Assembly (NCBI GenBank): GCA_910587345.1
Contig: CAJUKH010000029.1
Span: 1 to 44,612 of the forward strand
Reading direction: 5' to 3'
From: an uncultured Oscillospiraceae bacterium
GTDB lineage: Bacteria; Bacillota; Clostridia; Oscillospirales; Oscillospiraceae
Length of the DNA: 44,612 nt
The notes beneath the pieces were generated by a model, which saw only the letters and a program-made list of their open reading frames with translations, had not been told where the DNA came from and did no database searches. The first letter of the stretch is position 1; each line of letters begins with the position of its first letter. Shown here piece by piece: positions 16,039 through 24,116 of this stretch. A program made the position numbers and the translations under genes.

Positions 16039-17295
16039 ATGGAGACGGATATTGTGGTTATTGGCGGGGGTGCAGCCGGGTGTATGGCCGCTCTCTTTGC
16101 CGCCCAGTCTGGGGCTAAAGTTACCTTGCTGGAGCGAAACCAAAAATTAGGGCGAAAGATATATATAACCGGAAAAGGCCGGTGCAATCTTACCAATGCC
16201 AGTTCGGTACAGGAATGTATGGCAAACATTCCCCGAAACCCCCGCTTTCTTACCAGTGCGCTGACACAGTTTCCACCGGAAGAGGTCATGTCCTTTTTTG
16301 AAGCATTAGGAGTTCCGTTGAAAATAGAGCGGGGAAATCGGGTTTTTCCGCGCTCAGATCGGGCATCAGATGTAATTGATGCTCTTTTGATGGCTCTGCG
16401 CCGGTCAAAGGTGAATATTGTCCAGGGAAGAGCAGAGGCATTCATCCTGCAGGATGGCAGTGTGATCGGCGTCAAATGCGAAAACGGCTCTCGGATACTT
16501 TGTAAAGCTGTTACCCTTGCTACAGGTGGGATTTCTTATCCCGCCACCGGCTCTACCGGCGACGGATATCGAATGGCCAAAGCGGTGGGGCATACTCTGC
16601 AGCCGCCTGTCGGCTCCCTTGTTCCGCTGGAAGCAGAGGATTGCGCCCGAATGCAGGGACTGTCTCTCCGGAATGTGGGGGTAAAGGTCGTCGATCAGAA
16701 TGGAAAGATTCTCTATCGAGAACAGGGGGAGATTCTTTTCACGCACTTTGGACTCTCTGGGCCGACTATCCTCAGTGCAAGCGCACATATGCGAAACTTT
16801 GAGTCAGAATCCTATAGGATTTACATCGATTTAAAACCGGCTTTGGAAGAAGATGTTTTGGACCGTCGATTGCTTCGAGAGCTGGAAGCAGGCGCCAACC
16901 GGGACCTGCGGCATATTTTGGAGGCATTGGAGCCCAGATCTCTGATCCCGTTGATTTTGGAGCGGAGCGGACTTTCGGGGGACTTGAAGGGAAATGCCGT
17001 CACAAAAGTACAACGCAAAACATTGATGACCTCCTTAAAATCTTTAACTTTTTTGATTACGAAACCAAGACCTGTTGAAGAGGCTATTGTGACCGCTGGT
17101 GGAATCAACGTGAAAGAGATTTCTCCAAAGGATATGGCCTCAAAGCTTTGTAAAGGATTGTTCCTTGCTGGCGAGATACTGGATGTAGATGGTTATACCG
17201 GTGGATTTAACCTGCAAATTGCCTGGTCCACAGGAAGGGCCGCCGGATTAGGGGCTGCAAAATTTTGCCGAGAGGAAGAGACAAATGAAGTATAA
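16039..17295 (+). CDS. NAD(P)/FAD-dependent oxidoreductase, HI0933/BaiN-like
   Basis: A 418-aa flavoprotein. The N-terminal dinucleotide-binding motif is VIGGGAAGCMAA, followed by GRKIYITGKGRCNLTN, a signature of the HI0933 family. The C-terminus has the FAD contact GEILDVDGYTGGFNLQ. One member (BaiN) has been linked to bile-acid dehydroxylation in gut clostridia, but the family is widespread and the substrate here is unknown. GGAGGTGG (16027-16034) sets the ATG at 16039. The end overlaps cmk by 11 nt. Confidence 0.88.
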   Translation: METDIVVIGGGAAGCMAALFAAQSGAKVTLLERNQKLGRKIYITGKGRCNLTNASSVQECMANIPRNPRFLTSALTQFPPEEVMSFFEALGVPLKIERGNRVFPRSDRASDVIDALLMALRRSKVNIVQGRAEAFILQDGSVIGVKCENGSRILCKAVTLATGGISYPATGSTGDGYRMAKAVGHTLQPPVGSLVPLEAEDCARMQGLSLRNVGVKVVDQNGKILYREQGEILFTHFGLSGPTILSASAHMRNFESESYRIYIDLKPALEEDVLDRRLLRELEAGANRDLRHILEALEPRSLIPLILERSGLSGDLKGNAVTKVQRKTLMTSLKSLTFLITKPRPVEEAIVTAGGINVKEISPKDMASKLCKGLFLAGEILDVDGYTGGFNLQIAWSTGRAAGLGAAKFCREEETNEV

Positions 17296-17959
17296 TAGCA
17301 TTGCCATTGATGGGCCTTCTGGCGCAGGGAAGAGTACCATGGCAAAGAGGATCGCTGCCGAACTGGGATATTTGTATGTGGATACTGGAGCGATCTATCG
17401 TACATTGGGGCTTTTTGCTTTGCGCAACAATGCCGATCCGGGAAAATGGGAGGATGTTGAGCCTCTTTTGCCTCAAATCTCCATTCGGATGGATCATGGC
17501 ACAGACGGACTTCAGCATATGTATTTGGGAAATGAGGATGTTACCGAAGAGATTCGTCGACCTGAGGTGTCCACTGCAGCCTCTAAGATATCGGCTATCC
17601 CTCAGGTCCGGGCTTTCCTGATGGATATGCAGCGGGATCTTTCCAAGCAGCACCATGTTGTTATGGATGGGCGCGATATTGGAACGGTCGTTTTGCCTCA
17701 CGCCAATGTAAAGATATTTCTTACCGCTTCTGCGGAAGATCGGGCACAGCGTCGTTACGAAGAGCTTTTGAGCCGTGGAAATGACACAGATTACGAGACG
17801 GTTCTTGCCGATATCCTGGAACGTGACCGCCGGGATATGGGGCGGGAAGCGGCTCCATTGCGTCAGGCAGAGGATGCTGTACTGGTGGATACTACCGGTA
17901 ATTCTTTGGAGGAAAGTTTTCGGATTCTTCTTCAGGTAGTTCGGGAGTGTTTTCAATGA
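17285..17959 (+). CDS. cmk: cytidylate kinase
   Basis: A 224-aa kinase that makes CDP/dCDP from CMP/dCMP. P-loop GPSGAGKST sits near the N-terminus, with VDTGAIYR, the nucleotide-monophosphate site MDGRDIGTVV, and the lid region RDRRDMGREAAPL. It overlaps the genes on both sides, so translation is coupled in the cmk-plsC-ispH run. That order is conserved in many Clostridia. Confidence 0.96.
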   Translation: MKYNSIAIDGPSGAGKSTMAKRIAAELGYLYVDTGAIYRTLGLFALRNNADPGKWEDVEPLLPQISIRMDHGTDGLQHMYLGNEDVTEEIRRPEVSTAASKISAIPQVRAFLMDMQRDLSKQHHVVMDGRDIGTVVLPHANVKIFLTASAEDRAQRRYEELLSRGNDTDYETVLADILERDRRDMGREAAPLRQAEDAVLVDTTGNSLEESFRILLQVVRECFQ

Positions 17960-18549
17960 AAGCAATGTTTGCATTTCTCTATTGCATCGTGTATCCCTTT
18001 TTCAATCTGGTCCATCCCTGCCGACCGATTGGCAGAGAAAATGTTCCGCAAGGAGCCGCTTTGCTGTGCCCAAATCACACGGGGCTTTCCGACCCGCTTT
18101 TTGTTGTATTTGCCTTAGGGTTACGGAATCGGCCGCAGGTCATGGCAAAAGAGGAGTTTATGCGCACGCCTCTCCTGGGCTGGCTTTTGGGAAAGGCCGG
18201 CGTTTTTGCGGTTAAGCGGGGAAAAAGTGATGTGGGTGCTATTAAGCGGGCTATCAAATGCTTAAAAAGCGGTGATAAGCTTCTGCTTTTCCCTGAAGGG
18301 ACCCGAAGCAAAGACGGAGAACTGGGAGAGGGAAAAACCGGGGCCGCAATGCTTGCGCTGCGCACAGGTACGCCCATTGTTCCTATCTATGTTCCCGCCC
18401 AAAAGTATTGGTTCCGTCGGACCCCGGTGGTTTTTGGAGAGGCGTTCTATCCCCAGGCGGTAAACGGAAAAGGCTCTGCGGAGGAGTATGAGGCGATCAC
18501 CTCTGATTTGCTTTCCCGAATTGAAGCTTTGGGGGAATCGCTAAAATGA
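17956..18549 (+). CDS. plsC: 1-acyl-sn-glycerol-3-phosphate acyltransferase
   Basis: A 197-aa membrane-associated enzyme of phosphatidic acid synthesis. The catalytic HX4D is NHTGLSD (H41, D46) and the substrate motif is FPEGTRS (112-118). A hydrophobic N-terminal helix anchors it. The ATG at 17956 overlaps the cmk stop and has GGGAG upstream; an in-frame GTG at 17947 would add three residues. It overlaps ispH by 4 nt. Confidence 0.93.
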   Translation: MKAMFAFLYCIVYPFFNLVHPCRPIGRENVPQGAALLCPNHTGLSDPLFVVFALGLRNRPQVMAKEEFMRTPLLGWLLGKAGVFAVKRGKSDVGAIKRAIKCLKSGDKLLLFPEGTRSKDGELGEGKTGAAMLALRTGTPIVPIYVPAQKYWFRRTPVVFGEAFYPQAVNGKGSAEEYEAITSDLLSRIEALGESLK

Positions 18550-20561
18550 AGATCACTTTAGCGCACTCTGCCGGATTTTGTTACGGAGTCCGCCGGGCCG
18601 TCAAAATCGCCGAGGACCTTGCCAATGAAGGGGTCAGTGCGGTCATGCTGGGGCCGATTATTCACAATGATGCTGAGATTCAACGTCTTGGAGCTTTGGG
18701 GATGGAAACGGTGGATGATCCACAGGAGATCCCGCAGGGCACGGCGGTGGTATTACGTTCTCACGGAGAAACGCGCGAAACCTTTTCTTTTCTAAAAACG
18801 AAAGGGTTGGAGGCGGTGGATACGACCTGTCCCAATGTATCCCGAATCCATCGTTTGGTGCAGCAGGCAGAAGCTGAGGCACGCCGGGTCATTATTATTG
18901 GCGTACCAAACCATCCTGAGGTATGCGCTACTGCCAGTTGGTGTAAAGATCCGTTGGTTTTTCAAAGCGCAGATGAACTTTGCGCCTATTTTTCTCAACA
19001 TCCTGACCAGGCAAAAAAGCCTTTTACAATGGTGTCTCAGACCACATCTACCCAAAATCTCTGGAGATTCTGCGTGGAAAATGCAAAAAAACTGTGTACA
19101 AATATCAAATTTTTTGATACAATATGTAATGCTACCTATACCCGTCAAGCGGAAGCTCAGCGTCTTGCCCAGGAAAACGATGCCGTGATCGTAATTGGGG
19201 GACGGAACAGCGCCAATACCAAACAGCTTTATCAGCTTTGTTTGGCATCATGTTCCCAAACCATATGGGTGGAAAATGCAGAGGAACTGGATGTTTCCCA
19301 ATTTGCTCCGGGGGCTTGTGTGGCAATCACCGCAGGCGCATCTACACCTGCGTGGATCATAAAGGAGGTTTTTGACAAAATGAACACTGAAAACATGGAG
19401 ATCGAGGAATCCTTTGCTGAACTGCTGGAGAAGTCGATCAAAACTTTGCATACGGGGGAGAAGGTCACAGGCATCGTAACTGCCATTACACCGACTGAGA
19501 TCTATGTGGATCTTGGGACGAAACATGCCGGCTACATACCGGTGGACGAGCTGACGGACGATCCCACCGTTAAGGCGGAGGACATGGTCAAGGTCGGGCA
19601 GGAGATCGAGGTCGTAGTCGTACGGGTCAATGATGCCGAAGGCGTTGTAAGTCTGTCTAAAAAGCGTCTTGACTCCGTGAAGAGCTGGGATGACGTGGAG
19701 CAGGCCTGTGAGGACCACACCACCATCGAAGGTGTGGTCACCGAGGAGAATAAGGGCGGTGTGGTCGTCAGCGTCAAGGGCGTTCGGGTCTTTGTTCCTG
19801 CGTCTCAGACCGGGATTCCCCGTGACCAGCCTATGACCGAGCTTCTTAAGCAGAAGGTAAAGCTGCGTATCACCGAGGTCAACCGTGCCCGCCGCCGTGT
19901 GGTTGGCTCTATTCGTGCCGTATCCGCCGCAGAGCGGGCTGAAAAGGCCGCCGAGGTCTGGAACAACATTGAAGAGGGTAAGCACTATCACGGTGTGGTG
20001 AAATCCCTTACTTCTTATGGCGCTTTTGTGGATATCGGCGGCGTGGACGGCATGGTCCATGTTTCCGAGCTGAGTTGGAGCCGTATCAAGCATCCCTCCG
20101 AGGTGGTGAATCCCGGCGATGAGGTGGATGTTTATGTGATTTCCTTTGATCCTGAGAGGAAAAAGATCTCTCTTGGAATGAAGGATCACAGCCAGGACCC
20201 TTGGGCAATGTTCACCGAGCAGTACCATGTGGACGATACTGCCAATGTTCGCATTGTAAAGCTGATGACCTTTGGCGCCTTTGCTGAGGTCGTTCCCGGC
20301 GTGGATGGTCTGATCCACATCTCCCAGTTGGCTGATCACCGTATTGATAAGCCCGCCGATGTGGTGGCCGAGGGTGATATGGTTGATGTTAAAATCACCG
20401 AAATTGATTATGACCGCAAAAAGATCTCCCTGTCTATCCGCGCCTTGCTGGACGAAGCCCAGCGGACCGACGCCGGTGAAGAGGATGCTGTTGTGGCTTC
20501 CTCTGACGGCGAAACTACCGAGGTTGCCCCTGACTTTGCAGAAGAGGCTACCGAAGAATAA
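18546..20561 (+). CDS. ispH: fusion of IspH (HMBPP reductase) and S1 RNA-binding domains
   Basis: A 671-aa two-part protein. Residues 1-280 are IspH, the [4Fe-4S] enzyme of the last MEP-pathway step; cluster cysteines C12, C95 and C194 are present. Residues about 304-632 hold four S1 domains: about 304-373, 391-457, 478-546 and 563-632. The third and fourth are canonical, with YGAFVDI/HVSEL and FGAFAEV/HISQL. An acidic tail follows. This fusion is known in Clostridia and is annotated as IspH/ribosomal protein S1. Codon bias is stronger in the S1 part. An internal Shine-Dalgarno and ATG sit exactly at the junction. Confidence 0.96.
   Translation: MKITLAHSAGFCYGVRRAVKIAEDLANEGVSAVMLGPIIHNDAEIQRLGALGMETVDDPQEIPQGTAVVLRSHGETRETFSFLKTKGLEAVDTTCPNVSRIHRLVQQAEAEARRVIIIGVPNHPEVCATASWCKDPLVFQSADELCAYFSQHPDQAKKPFTMVSQTTSTQNLWRFCVENAKKLCTNIKFFDTICNATYTRQAEAQRLAQENDAVIVIGGRNSANTKQLYQLCLASCSQTIWVENAEELDVSQFAPGACVAITAGASTPAWIIKEVFDKMNTENMEIEESFAELLEKSIKTLHTGEKVTGIVTAITPTEIYVDLGTKHAGYIPVDELTDDPTVKAEDMVKVGQEIEVVVVRVNDAEGVVSLSKKRLDSVKSWDDVEQACEDHTTIEGVVTEENKGGVVVSVKGVRVFVPASQTGIPRDQPMTELLKQKVKLRITEVNRARRRVVGSIRAVSAAERAEKAAEVWNNIEEGKHYHGVVKSLTSYGAFVDIGGVDGMVHVSELSWSRIKHPSEVVNPGDEVDVYVISFDPERKKISLGMKDHSQDPWAMFTEQYHVDDTANVRIVKLMTFGAFAEVVPGVDGLIHISQLADHRIDKPADVVAEGDMVDVKITEIDYDRKKISLSIRALLDEAQRTDAGEEDAVVASSDGETTEVAPDFAEEATEE
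19361..19382 (+). promoter_or_regulatory. internal Shine-Dalgarno and in-frame ATG at the IspH/S1 junction
   Basis: AAAGGAGG (19361-19368) lies 11 nt before the in-frame ATG at 19380, which is Met279, just where the IspH domain ends. Initiation here would give a free four-domain S1 protein of 393 aa (19380-20561). Codons could by chance produce AAAGGAGG, so this is a candidate only. Confidence 0.45.
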
Positions 20562-20573
20562 TTTCAATCATGC

Positions 20574-20604
20574 AAAGGCCACCGTTTTTACGGTGGCCTT
20601 TGTT
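20574..20604 (+). terminator. intrinsic terminator after ispH-S1
   Basis: AAAGGCCACCGT (20574-20585), loop TTTT, ACGGTGGCCTTT (20590-20601), a perfect 12-bp stem running into T-rich sequence. Confidence 0.92.
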
Positions 20605-20635
20605 TCATCTTTTGGGTGCAAAACTGACTTTTTTC

Positions 20636-20664
20636 TTGCTTATAAGGTCAAAAAACGTTATAAT
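20636..20664 (+). promoter_or_regulatory. sigma-A promoter of carD
   Basis: TTGCTT (20636-20641), 17 nt, TATAAT (20659-20664). Located between the ispH-S1 terminator and carD, about 40 nt before the start codon. Confidence 0.8.
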
Positions 20665-20703
20665 GGAAGAGAAGACATACTGAAATTGATTGGAGGGGGC
20701 AAT

Positions 20704-21183
20704 ATGTTTCAAATCGGTGATAAAATTGTTCATCCCATGCATGGCGCCGGAGTAATAGACAGTATTGCCACCCAAAGAGTAAACGGAGTGGTTCGAGACT
20801 ATTATGTCTTAAAGTTGCCGGTCGGTGGGATGCAGGTAATGGTCCCTACGGAAAACAGTGCCGAGATCGGTGTGCGTCCCATTGTGGCGGCAGGAAAGGC
20901 GGAGGAGATCATTGTTGCGCTGCGTGATATTCAGGTGGAGAATGACAGCAACTGGAACCGAAGATATCGGGAAAATATGCTGCGGCTGAAGAGCGGGGAC
21001 TTGATGGAAGTTGCCCGTGTTATGAAAGGGCTTATCTTGAGAGATGAAAAAAAGGGACTTTCCACAGGGGAGCGAAAAATGCTTCACTCTGCAAAACAAA
21101 TTCTGATTTCAGAAATTGTTTTATCTCAGAATGCCAGTTATGAGGAAATTGAAGGACGCATTAACATGGCGCTGACGCAATAA
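20704..21183 (+). CDS. CarD-family transcription regulator
   Basis: A 159-aa protein. The N-terminal CarD/TRCF-RID domain (about 1-65, with VHPMHGAGVI) binds the RNA polymerase beta subunit; the helical C-terminal part (about 70-155) contacts promoter DNA in studied members. It probably tunes initiation at housekeeping promoters. GGAGGGGG precedes the ATG. carD next to ispD is a common arrangement in bacteria. Confidence 0.92.
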   Translation: MFQIGDKIVHPMHGAGVIDSIATQRVNGVVRDYYVLKLPVGGMQVMVPTENSAEIGVRPIVAAGKAEEIIVALRDIQVENDSNWNRRYRENMLRLKSGDLMEVARVMKGLILRDEKKGLSTGERKMLHSAKQILISEIVLSQNASYEEIEGRINMALTQ

Positions 21184-21196
21184 AATGAAAAGAAAG

Positions 21197-21225
21197 AAAA
21201 AAGGAACCGGTTGGGTTCCTTTTTT
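21197..21225 (+). terminator. intrinsic terminator between carD and ispD
   Basis: AAAAAAGGAACC (21197-21208), loop GGTTG, GGTTCCTTTTTT (21214-21225). It should limit read-through from carD into ispD. Confidence 0.88.
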
Positions 21226-21249
21226 CGGCAGATATCGGGAGGGGACTCC

Positions 21250-21978
21250 ATGGGGATTTTAGGACGCCTGTTTGGGTACAAAAAGAAAGAATTGGAAAGC
21301 TGTACTGCCATTGTGGCGGCTTCGGGACATTCCACCCGGATGGGAGAGGATAAGGTGCTTCTCCCACTTGGAGAAATACCTGTACTTCTTCGTACGCTTT
21401 GGGTGTTGGAAAGCAGTCCCTCCATTTCTGAAATCATTGTGGTGACCAGGGAAGACTTACTGGTCACCGTTGGGCAATTGTGCCGTGATGCCGGGCTTGC
21501 CAAAACAAGTAAAATCATTGTTGGCGGCAAAACACGGATGGAGTCGGTATTGGCAGGACTTCGGGAGGTAAATCCGAAGAGTGAACTGGTCGCCGTCCAT
21601 GATGCCGCAAGGCCTCTGGCGACCGTGGAGATCATTGAAGAAACCATATCCATGGCTCGTGAATGGGGGGCGGCGGCACCGGCTGTTCCGGTAAAGGATA
21701 CCATAAAGCGGGCAGTGAACGGAGTGGTCGAAAATACACTGAACCGGTCAGAGCTTTTTGCTGTTCAAACGCCCCAGGTTTTTGAGCATGGTCTAATTTT
21801 GGGGGCGCTGGAAAAAGCGGCGGCCGACCGGGTAGAGCTGACGGACGACTGTTCCGCAGTGGAACTGCTTGGAATACCGGTGCATTTGACACAAGGCTCC
21901 TATGAAAATATCAAATTGACTACGCCGGAGGATCTTGCAACAGCAGAGGCGATTTTAGGAAGGCGGGGAGAACTGTGA
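21250..21978 (+). CDS. ispD: 2-C-methyl-D-erythritol 4-phosphate cytidylyltransferase
   Basis: A 242-aa MEP-pathway enzyme that transfers CMP from CTP to MEP. The nucleotide-binding loop is AASGHSTRMGEDK (about 18-30), with VHDAARPL and VQTPQVF further on. The N-terminus has about 13 extra residues before the core. The ATG at 21250 has GGGAGGGG (21237-21244); an upstream in-frame TTG at 21211 lies inside the terminator. It overlaps ispF by 4 nt (GTGA). Confidence 0.95.
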   Translation: MGILGRLFGYKKKELESCTAIVAASGHSTRMGEDKVLLPLGEIPVLLRTLWVLESSPSISEIIVVTREDLLVTVGQLCRDAGLAKTSKIIVGGKTRMESVLAGLREVNPKSELVAVHDAARPLATVEIIEETISMAREWGAAAPAVPVKDTIKRAVNGVVENTLNRSELFAVQTPQVFEHGLILGALEKAAADRVELTDDCSAVELLGIPVHLTQGSYENIKLTTPEDLATAEAILGRRGEL

Positions 21979-22451
21979 GGATCGGTCATGGATATGATGT
22001 TCATCGCCTTACGGAAAACCGAAAATTGATTCTGGGTGGCGTAGATATCCCGTGGGAGAAGGGCCTTCTTGGGCATTCCGATGCAGATGTGTTGACTCAT
22101 GCGATAATGGATGCATTGCTGGGGGCCTGTGCCATGGGGGATATCGGGCATTTGTTCCCGGATAATGACCCGGCTTATGCCGGAGCGGATAGTTTAGAGC
22201 TGTTGGCTCACATTGTAAAATTGTTGGAAGCGAACGGCTTTCGGGTTGGAAATGTGGATGCCACGATCGTTGCACAGGCCCCTAAGCTGGCGCCTTATAT
22301 TGAGGACATGCGGCATAAACTGGCAGAGAAACTGGCAGTCAAAATAGACAGGGTCAGCGTTAAGGCCACGACAGAAGAACATCTGGGGTTTACGGGCTGT
22401 GGAGAAGGAATTGCAGCTCATTGCGTATGTCTGATCAATGAAAAGGCATGA
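21975..22451 (+). CDS. ispF: 2-C-methyl-D-erythritol 2,4-cyclodiphosphate synthase
   Basis: A 158-aa trimeric enzyme that follows IspD and IspE in the MEP pathway. Zinc ligands are in GYDVHRL (D8, H10) and LGHSDADV; FPDNDPAY and TTEEHLGFTG complete the active site. GTG start, translationally coupled to ispD. A terminator hairpin follows. Confidence 0.97.
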   Translation: MRIGHGYDVHRLTENRKLILGGVDIPWEKGLLGHSDADVLTHAIMDALLGACAMGDIGHLFPDNDPAYAGADSLELLAHIVKLLEANGFRVGNVDATIVAQAPKLAPYIEDMRHKLAEKLAVKIDRVSVKATTEEHLGFTGCGEGIAAHCVCLINEKA

Positions 22452-22467
22452 GCGGCAACAAATAACA

Positions 22468-22509
22468 AAACACCCTTCCACTGCATACAATGGCGGTGGA
22501 GGGGTGTTT
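22468..22509 (+). terminator. terminator-like hairpin after ispF
   Basis: AAACACCCTTCCAC (22468-22481) pairs with GTGGAGGGGTGTTT (22496-22509) with one G-U and a 14-nt loop. The T run is interrupted (TTTGCATTTTT). Confidence 0.75.
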
Positions 22510-22558
22510 GCATTTTTACACTCTTTTTTCAGAAGGCCTGGAAAGGATGAAGTGTTCT

Positions 22559-22813
22559 ATGGTCTATTATTTGATTATTTGTCGATCTCTAACCTATGCG
22601 CAGCGGACGGAGGCTGCATTGCTCCGCTCCGGCGTTTCTGCCCGAGTTCTTCGAGCACCGAAAACCATTGACAGCGAGGGCTGCAGTCATGGTGTCCGGG
22701 TTTCGGAGCGTGATCTGGCCGCAGCGCTAACTATTCTGACCCACGCCGGATTATCTCCCCGGCGAGTATTCATTATAGCTCCGGATGGCGCTTATCGGGA
22801 GGTTTTACTATGA
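22559..22813 (+). CDS. DUF3343 protein, putative Se/S carrier-like
   Basis: An 84-aa protein fitting the DUF3343 pattern: it opens YYLIICRSLTYAQRTEAALL, has RAPKTIDSEGCSHGVRV in the middle, with the conserved central cysteine in GCSHG, and ends in a short beta/alpha unit. DUF3343 proteins are thought to carry sulfur or selenium; this is not firmly proved. The start is uncertain: ATG 22559 has AAGGAT upstream, while ATG 22547 adds four residues. The next gene, a cysteine desulfurase-like enzyme, overlaps by 4 nt and makes a sulfur/selenium transfer role plausible. Confidence 0.7.
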   Translation: MVYYLIICRSLTYAQRTEAALLRSGVSARVLRAPKTIDSEGCSHGVRVSERDLAAALTILTHAGLSPRRVFIIAPDGAYREVLL

Positions 22814-23937
22814 TGACCTATTTGGACAGCGCCGCCACCACACTGCAAAAACCCCCCGCAGTTCGGCGGGCTGTGGTATCGGCTATGGAACGGATGGCAA
22901 GCCCCGGCAGAGGGGGACATCGTCCGGCTATGCTGGCCAGTGAGACTGCATTTGCCTGCCGTCAGGCTGCAGCCGATTTTTTTCATCTGGAAGATCCGGA
23001 AAATGTTGTCTTTTCATTGAACGCCACCCATGCGCTGAATATGGCCATTAAATCGGTGGTAAAACCGGGGGAGACCGTGTTGGTATCCGGGTATGAACAC
23101 AATGCCGTGACCCGACCGCTAACAGCACTTGGCTGCCAGATCAAGGTTGCCCGCTCTCCGCTTTTTGATACCCACACCATTTTGGCTGAGTTTGACCGTT
23201 TGATGACCGAGGAAGTCAGATGCGTGGTTTGCACTCATGTCTCCAACGTCTTTGGCTATGTGCTTCCCGTCAAAGAGATTTCTGAACTTTGCCGCCGCCG
23301 GGGAATTCCGTTTATTTTGGATGCCTCTCAGTCCGCCGGGACCCTTTCGGTTCACATGGACGAACTGAACTGTGCTTTTATCTGTATGCCGGGGCATAAG
23401 GGCCTGTACGGCCCCCAGGGAACCGGTATTCTGCTTTGCGGGGAAGAGCAGGGTACCAGAACACTTTTGGAAGGCGGTACCGGCAGCTTATCCGCTAAAC
23501 AGGAGATGCCGGATTTCCTTCCTGACAGAATGGAAGCCGGGACACACAATGTACCGGGAATTGCTGGCTTATTGGAGGGGATTCGGTTTGTCGCCAAACA
23601 AAAAGAAGGCGCTATTCTGAAACATGAACAAGCGCTCACCGCCCAAGCAGTTTCCGGCCTGAAAGCGATTTCGGGCATTACGGTCTTTCATGCCCGGCAG
23701 CCGGAAAATCAAGCCGGTGTCCTCTCTGTTTTAGTTGATGGTGTAGATTGTGAAGAAGTGGGGGCAAGGCTGGGGGAGAGAAATATCGCGGTTCGTGCCG
23801 GCCTTCACTGTGCCCCATTTGCCCATGAAAGTGCGGGAACACTGAAAACCGGAACGGTACGAATCAGTTTTTCCCACTTCAGTACCCTGTATGATGTAAA
23901 ACGTTTGGTGCAGGAAATGTCACGAATCAGCGGCTGA
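22810..23937 (+). CDS. cysteine desulfurase-like aminotransferase class V
   Basis: A 375-aa PLP enzyme. The PLP lysine is K197 in MPGHKGLYGPQGTG, with D171 and Q174 (DASQSAG) holding the ring, and the probable persulfide cysteine is C334 in RAGLHCAPFAHE. It resembles the EF2568-type cysteine desulfurase/selenocysteine lyase-like family rather than NifS/IscS. The preceding DUF3343 gene overlaps it, suggesting donor and carrier act together. No iscU, nifU or selD is in view. Confidence 0.85.
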   Translation: MMTYLDSAATTLQKPPAVRRAVVSAMERMASPGRGGHRPAMLASETAFACRQAAADFFHLEDPENVVFSLNATHALNMAIKSVVKPGETVLVSGYEHNAVTRPLTALGCQIKVARSPLFDTHTILAEFDRLMTEEVRCVVCTHVSNVFGYVLPVKEISELCRRRGIPFILDASQSAGTLSVHMDELNCAFICMPGHKGLYGPQGTGILLCGEEQGTRTLLEGGTGSLSAKQEMPDFLPDRMEAGTHNVPGIAGLLEGIRFVAKQKEGAILKHEQALTAQAVSGLKAISGITVFHARQPENQAGVLSVLVDGVDCEEVGARLGERNIAVRAGLHCAPFAHESAGTLKTGTVRISFSHFSTLYDVKRLVQEMSRISG

Positions 23938-23943
23938 ATGAGT

Positions 23944-23978
23944 GCAAAAAGGAGTTTTTGAGAAAAACTCCTTTTTGC
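23944..23978 (+). terminator. intrinsic terminator after the desulfurase gene
   Basis: GCAAAAAGGAGTTTTT (23944-23959), loop GAG, AAAAACTCCTTTTTGC (23963-23978): a 16-bp stem. The remaining gap to cdaA (23979-24047) shows nothing recognisable before the promoter. Confidence 0.92.
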
Positions 23979-24047
23979 TTATTTCCAAGATAGGACAGGC
24001 TTTGGGAAAAATGAAAGAAATTCAGGAAAAATTCATGTTTGTCACCC

Positions 24048-24076
24048 TTGCACACGGTCAATAAATCAAGTATAAT
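24048..24076 (+). promoter_or_regulatory. sigma-A promoter of cdaA-cdaR
   Basis: TTGCAC (24048-24053), 17 nt, TATAAT (24071-24076). The -10 is perfect, and the start codon is about 40 nt downstream. Confidence 0.82.
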
Positions 24077-24116
24077 AAAGTAAAATATCTTTAATAAAAC
24101 GAAGGGAGGAAAAACG

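Noticed and set aside
19248..20567. 439-codon open frame on the minus strand
   Set aside because: It lies fully antisense to the S1 part of the IspH fusion. Its length follows from the codon bias of that highly expressed gene; it has no recognisable domain or ribosome site.
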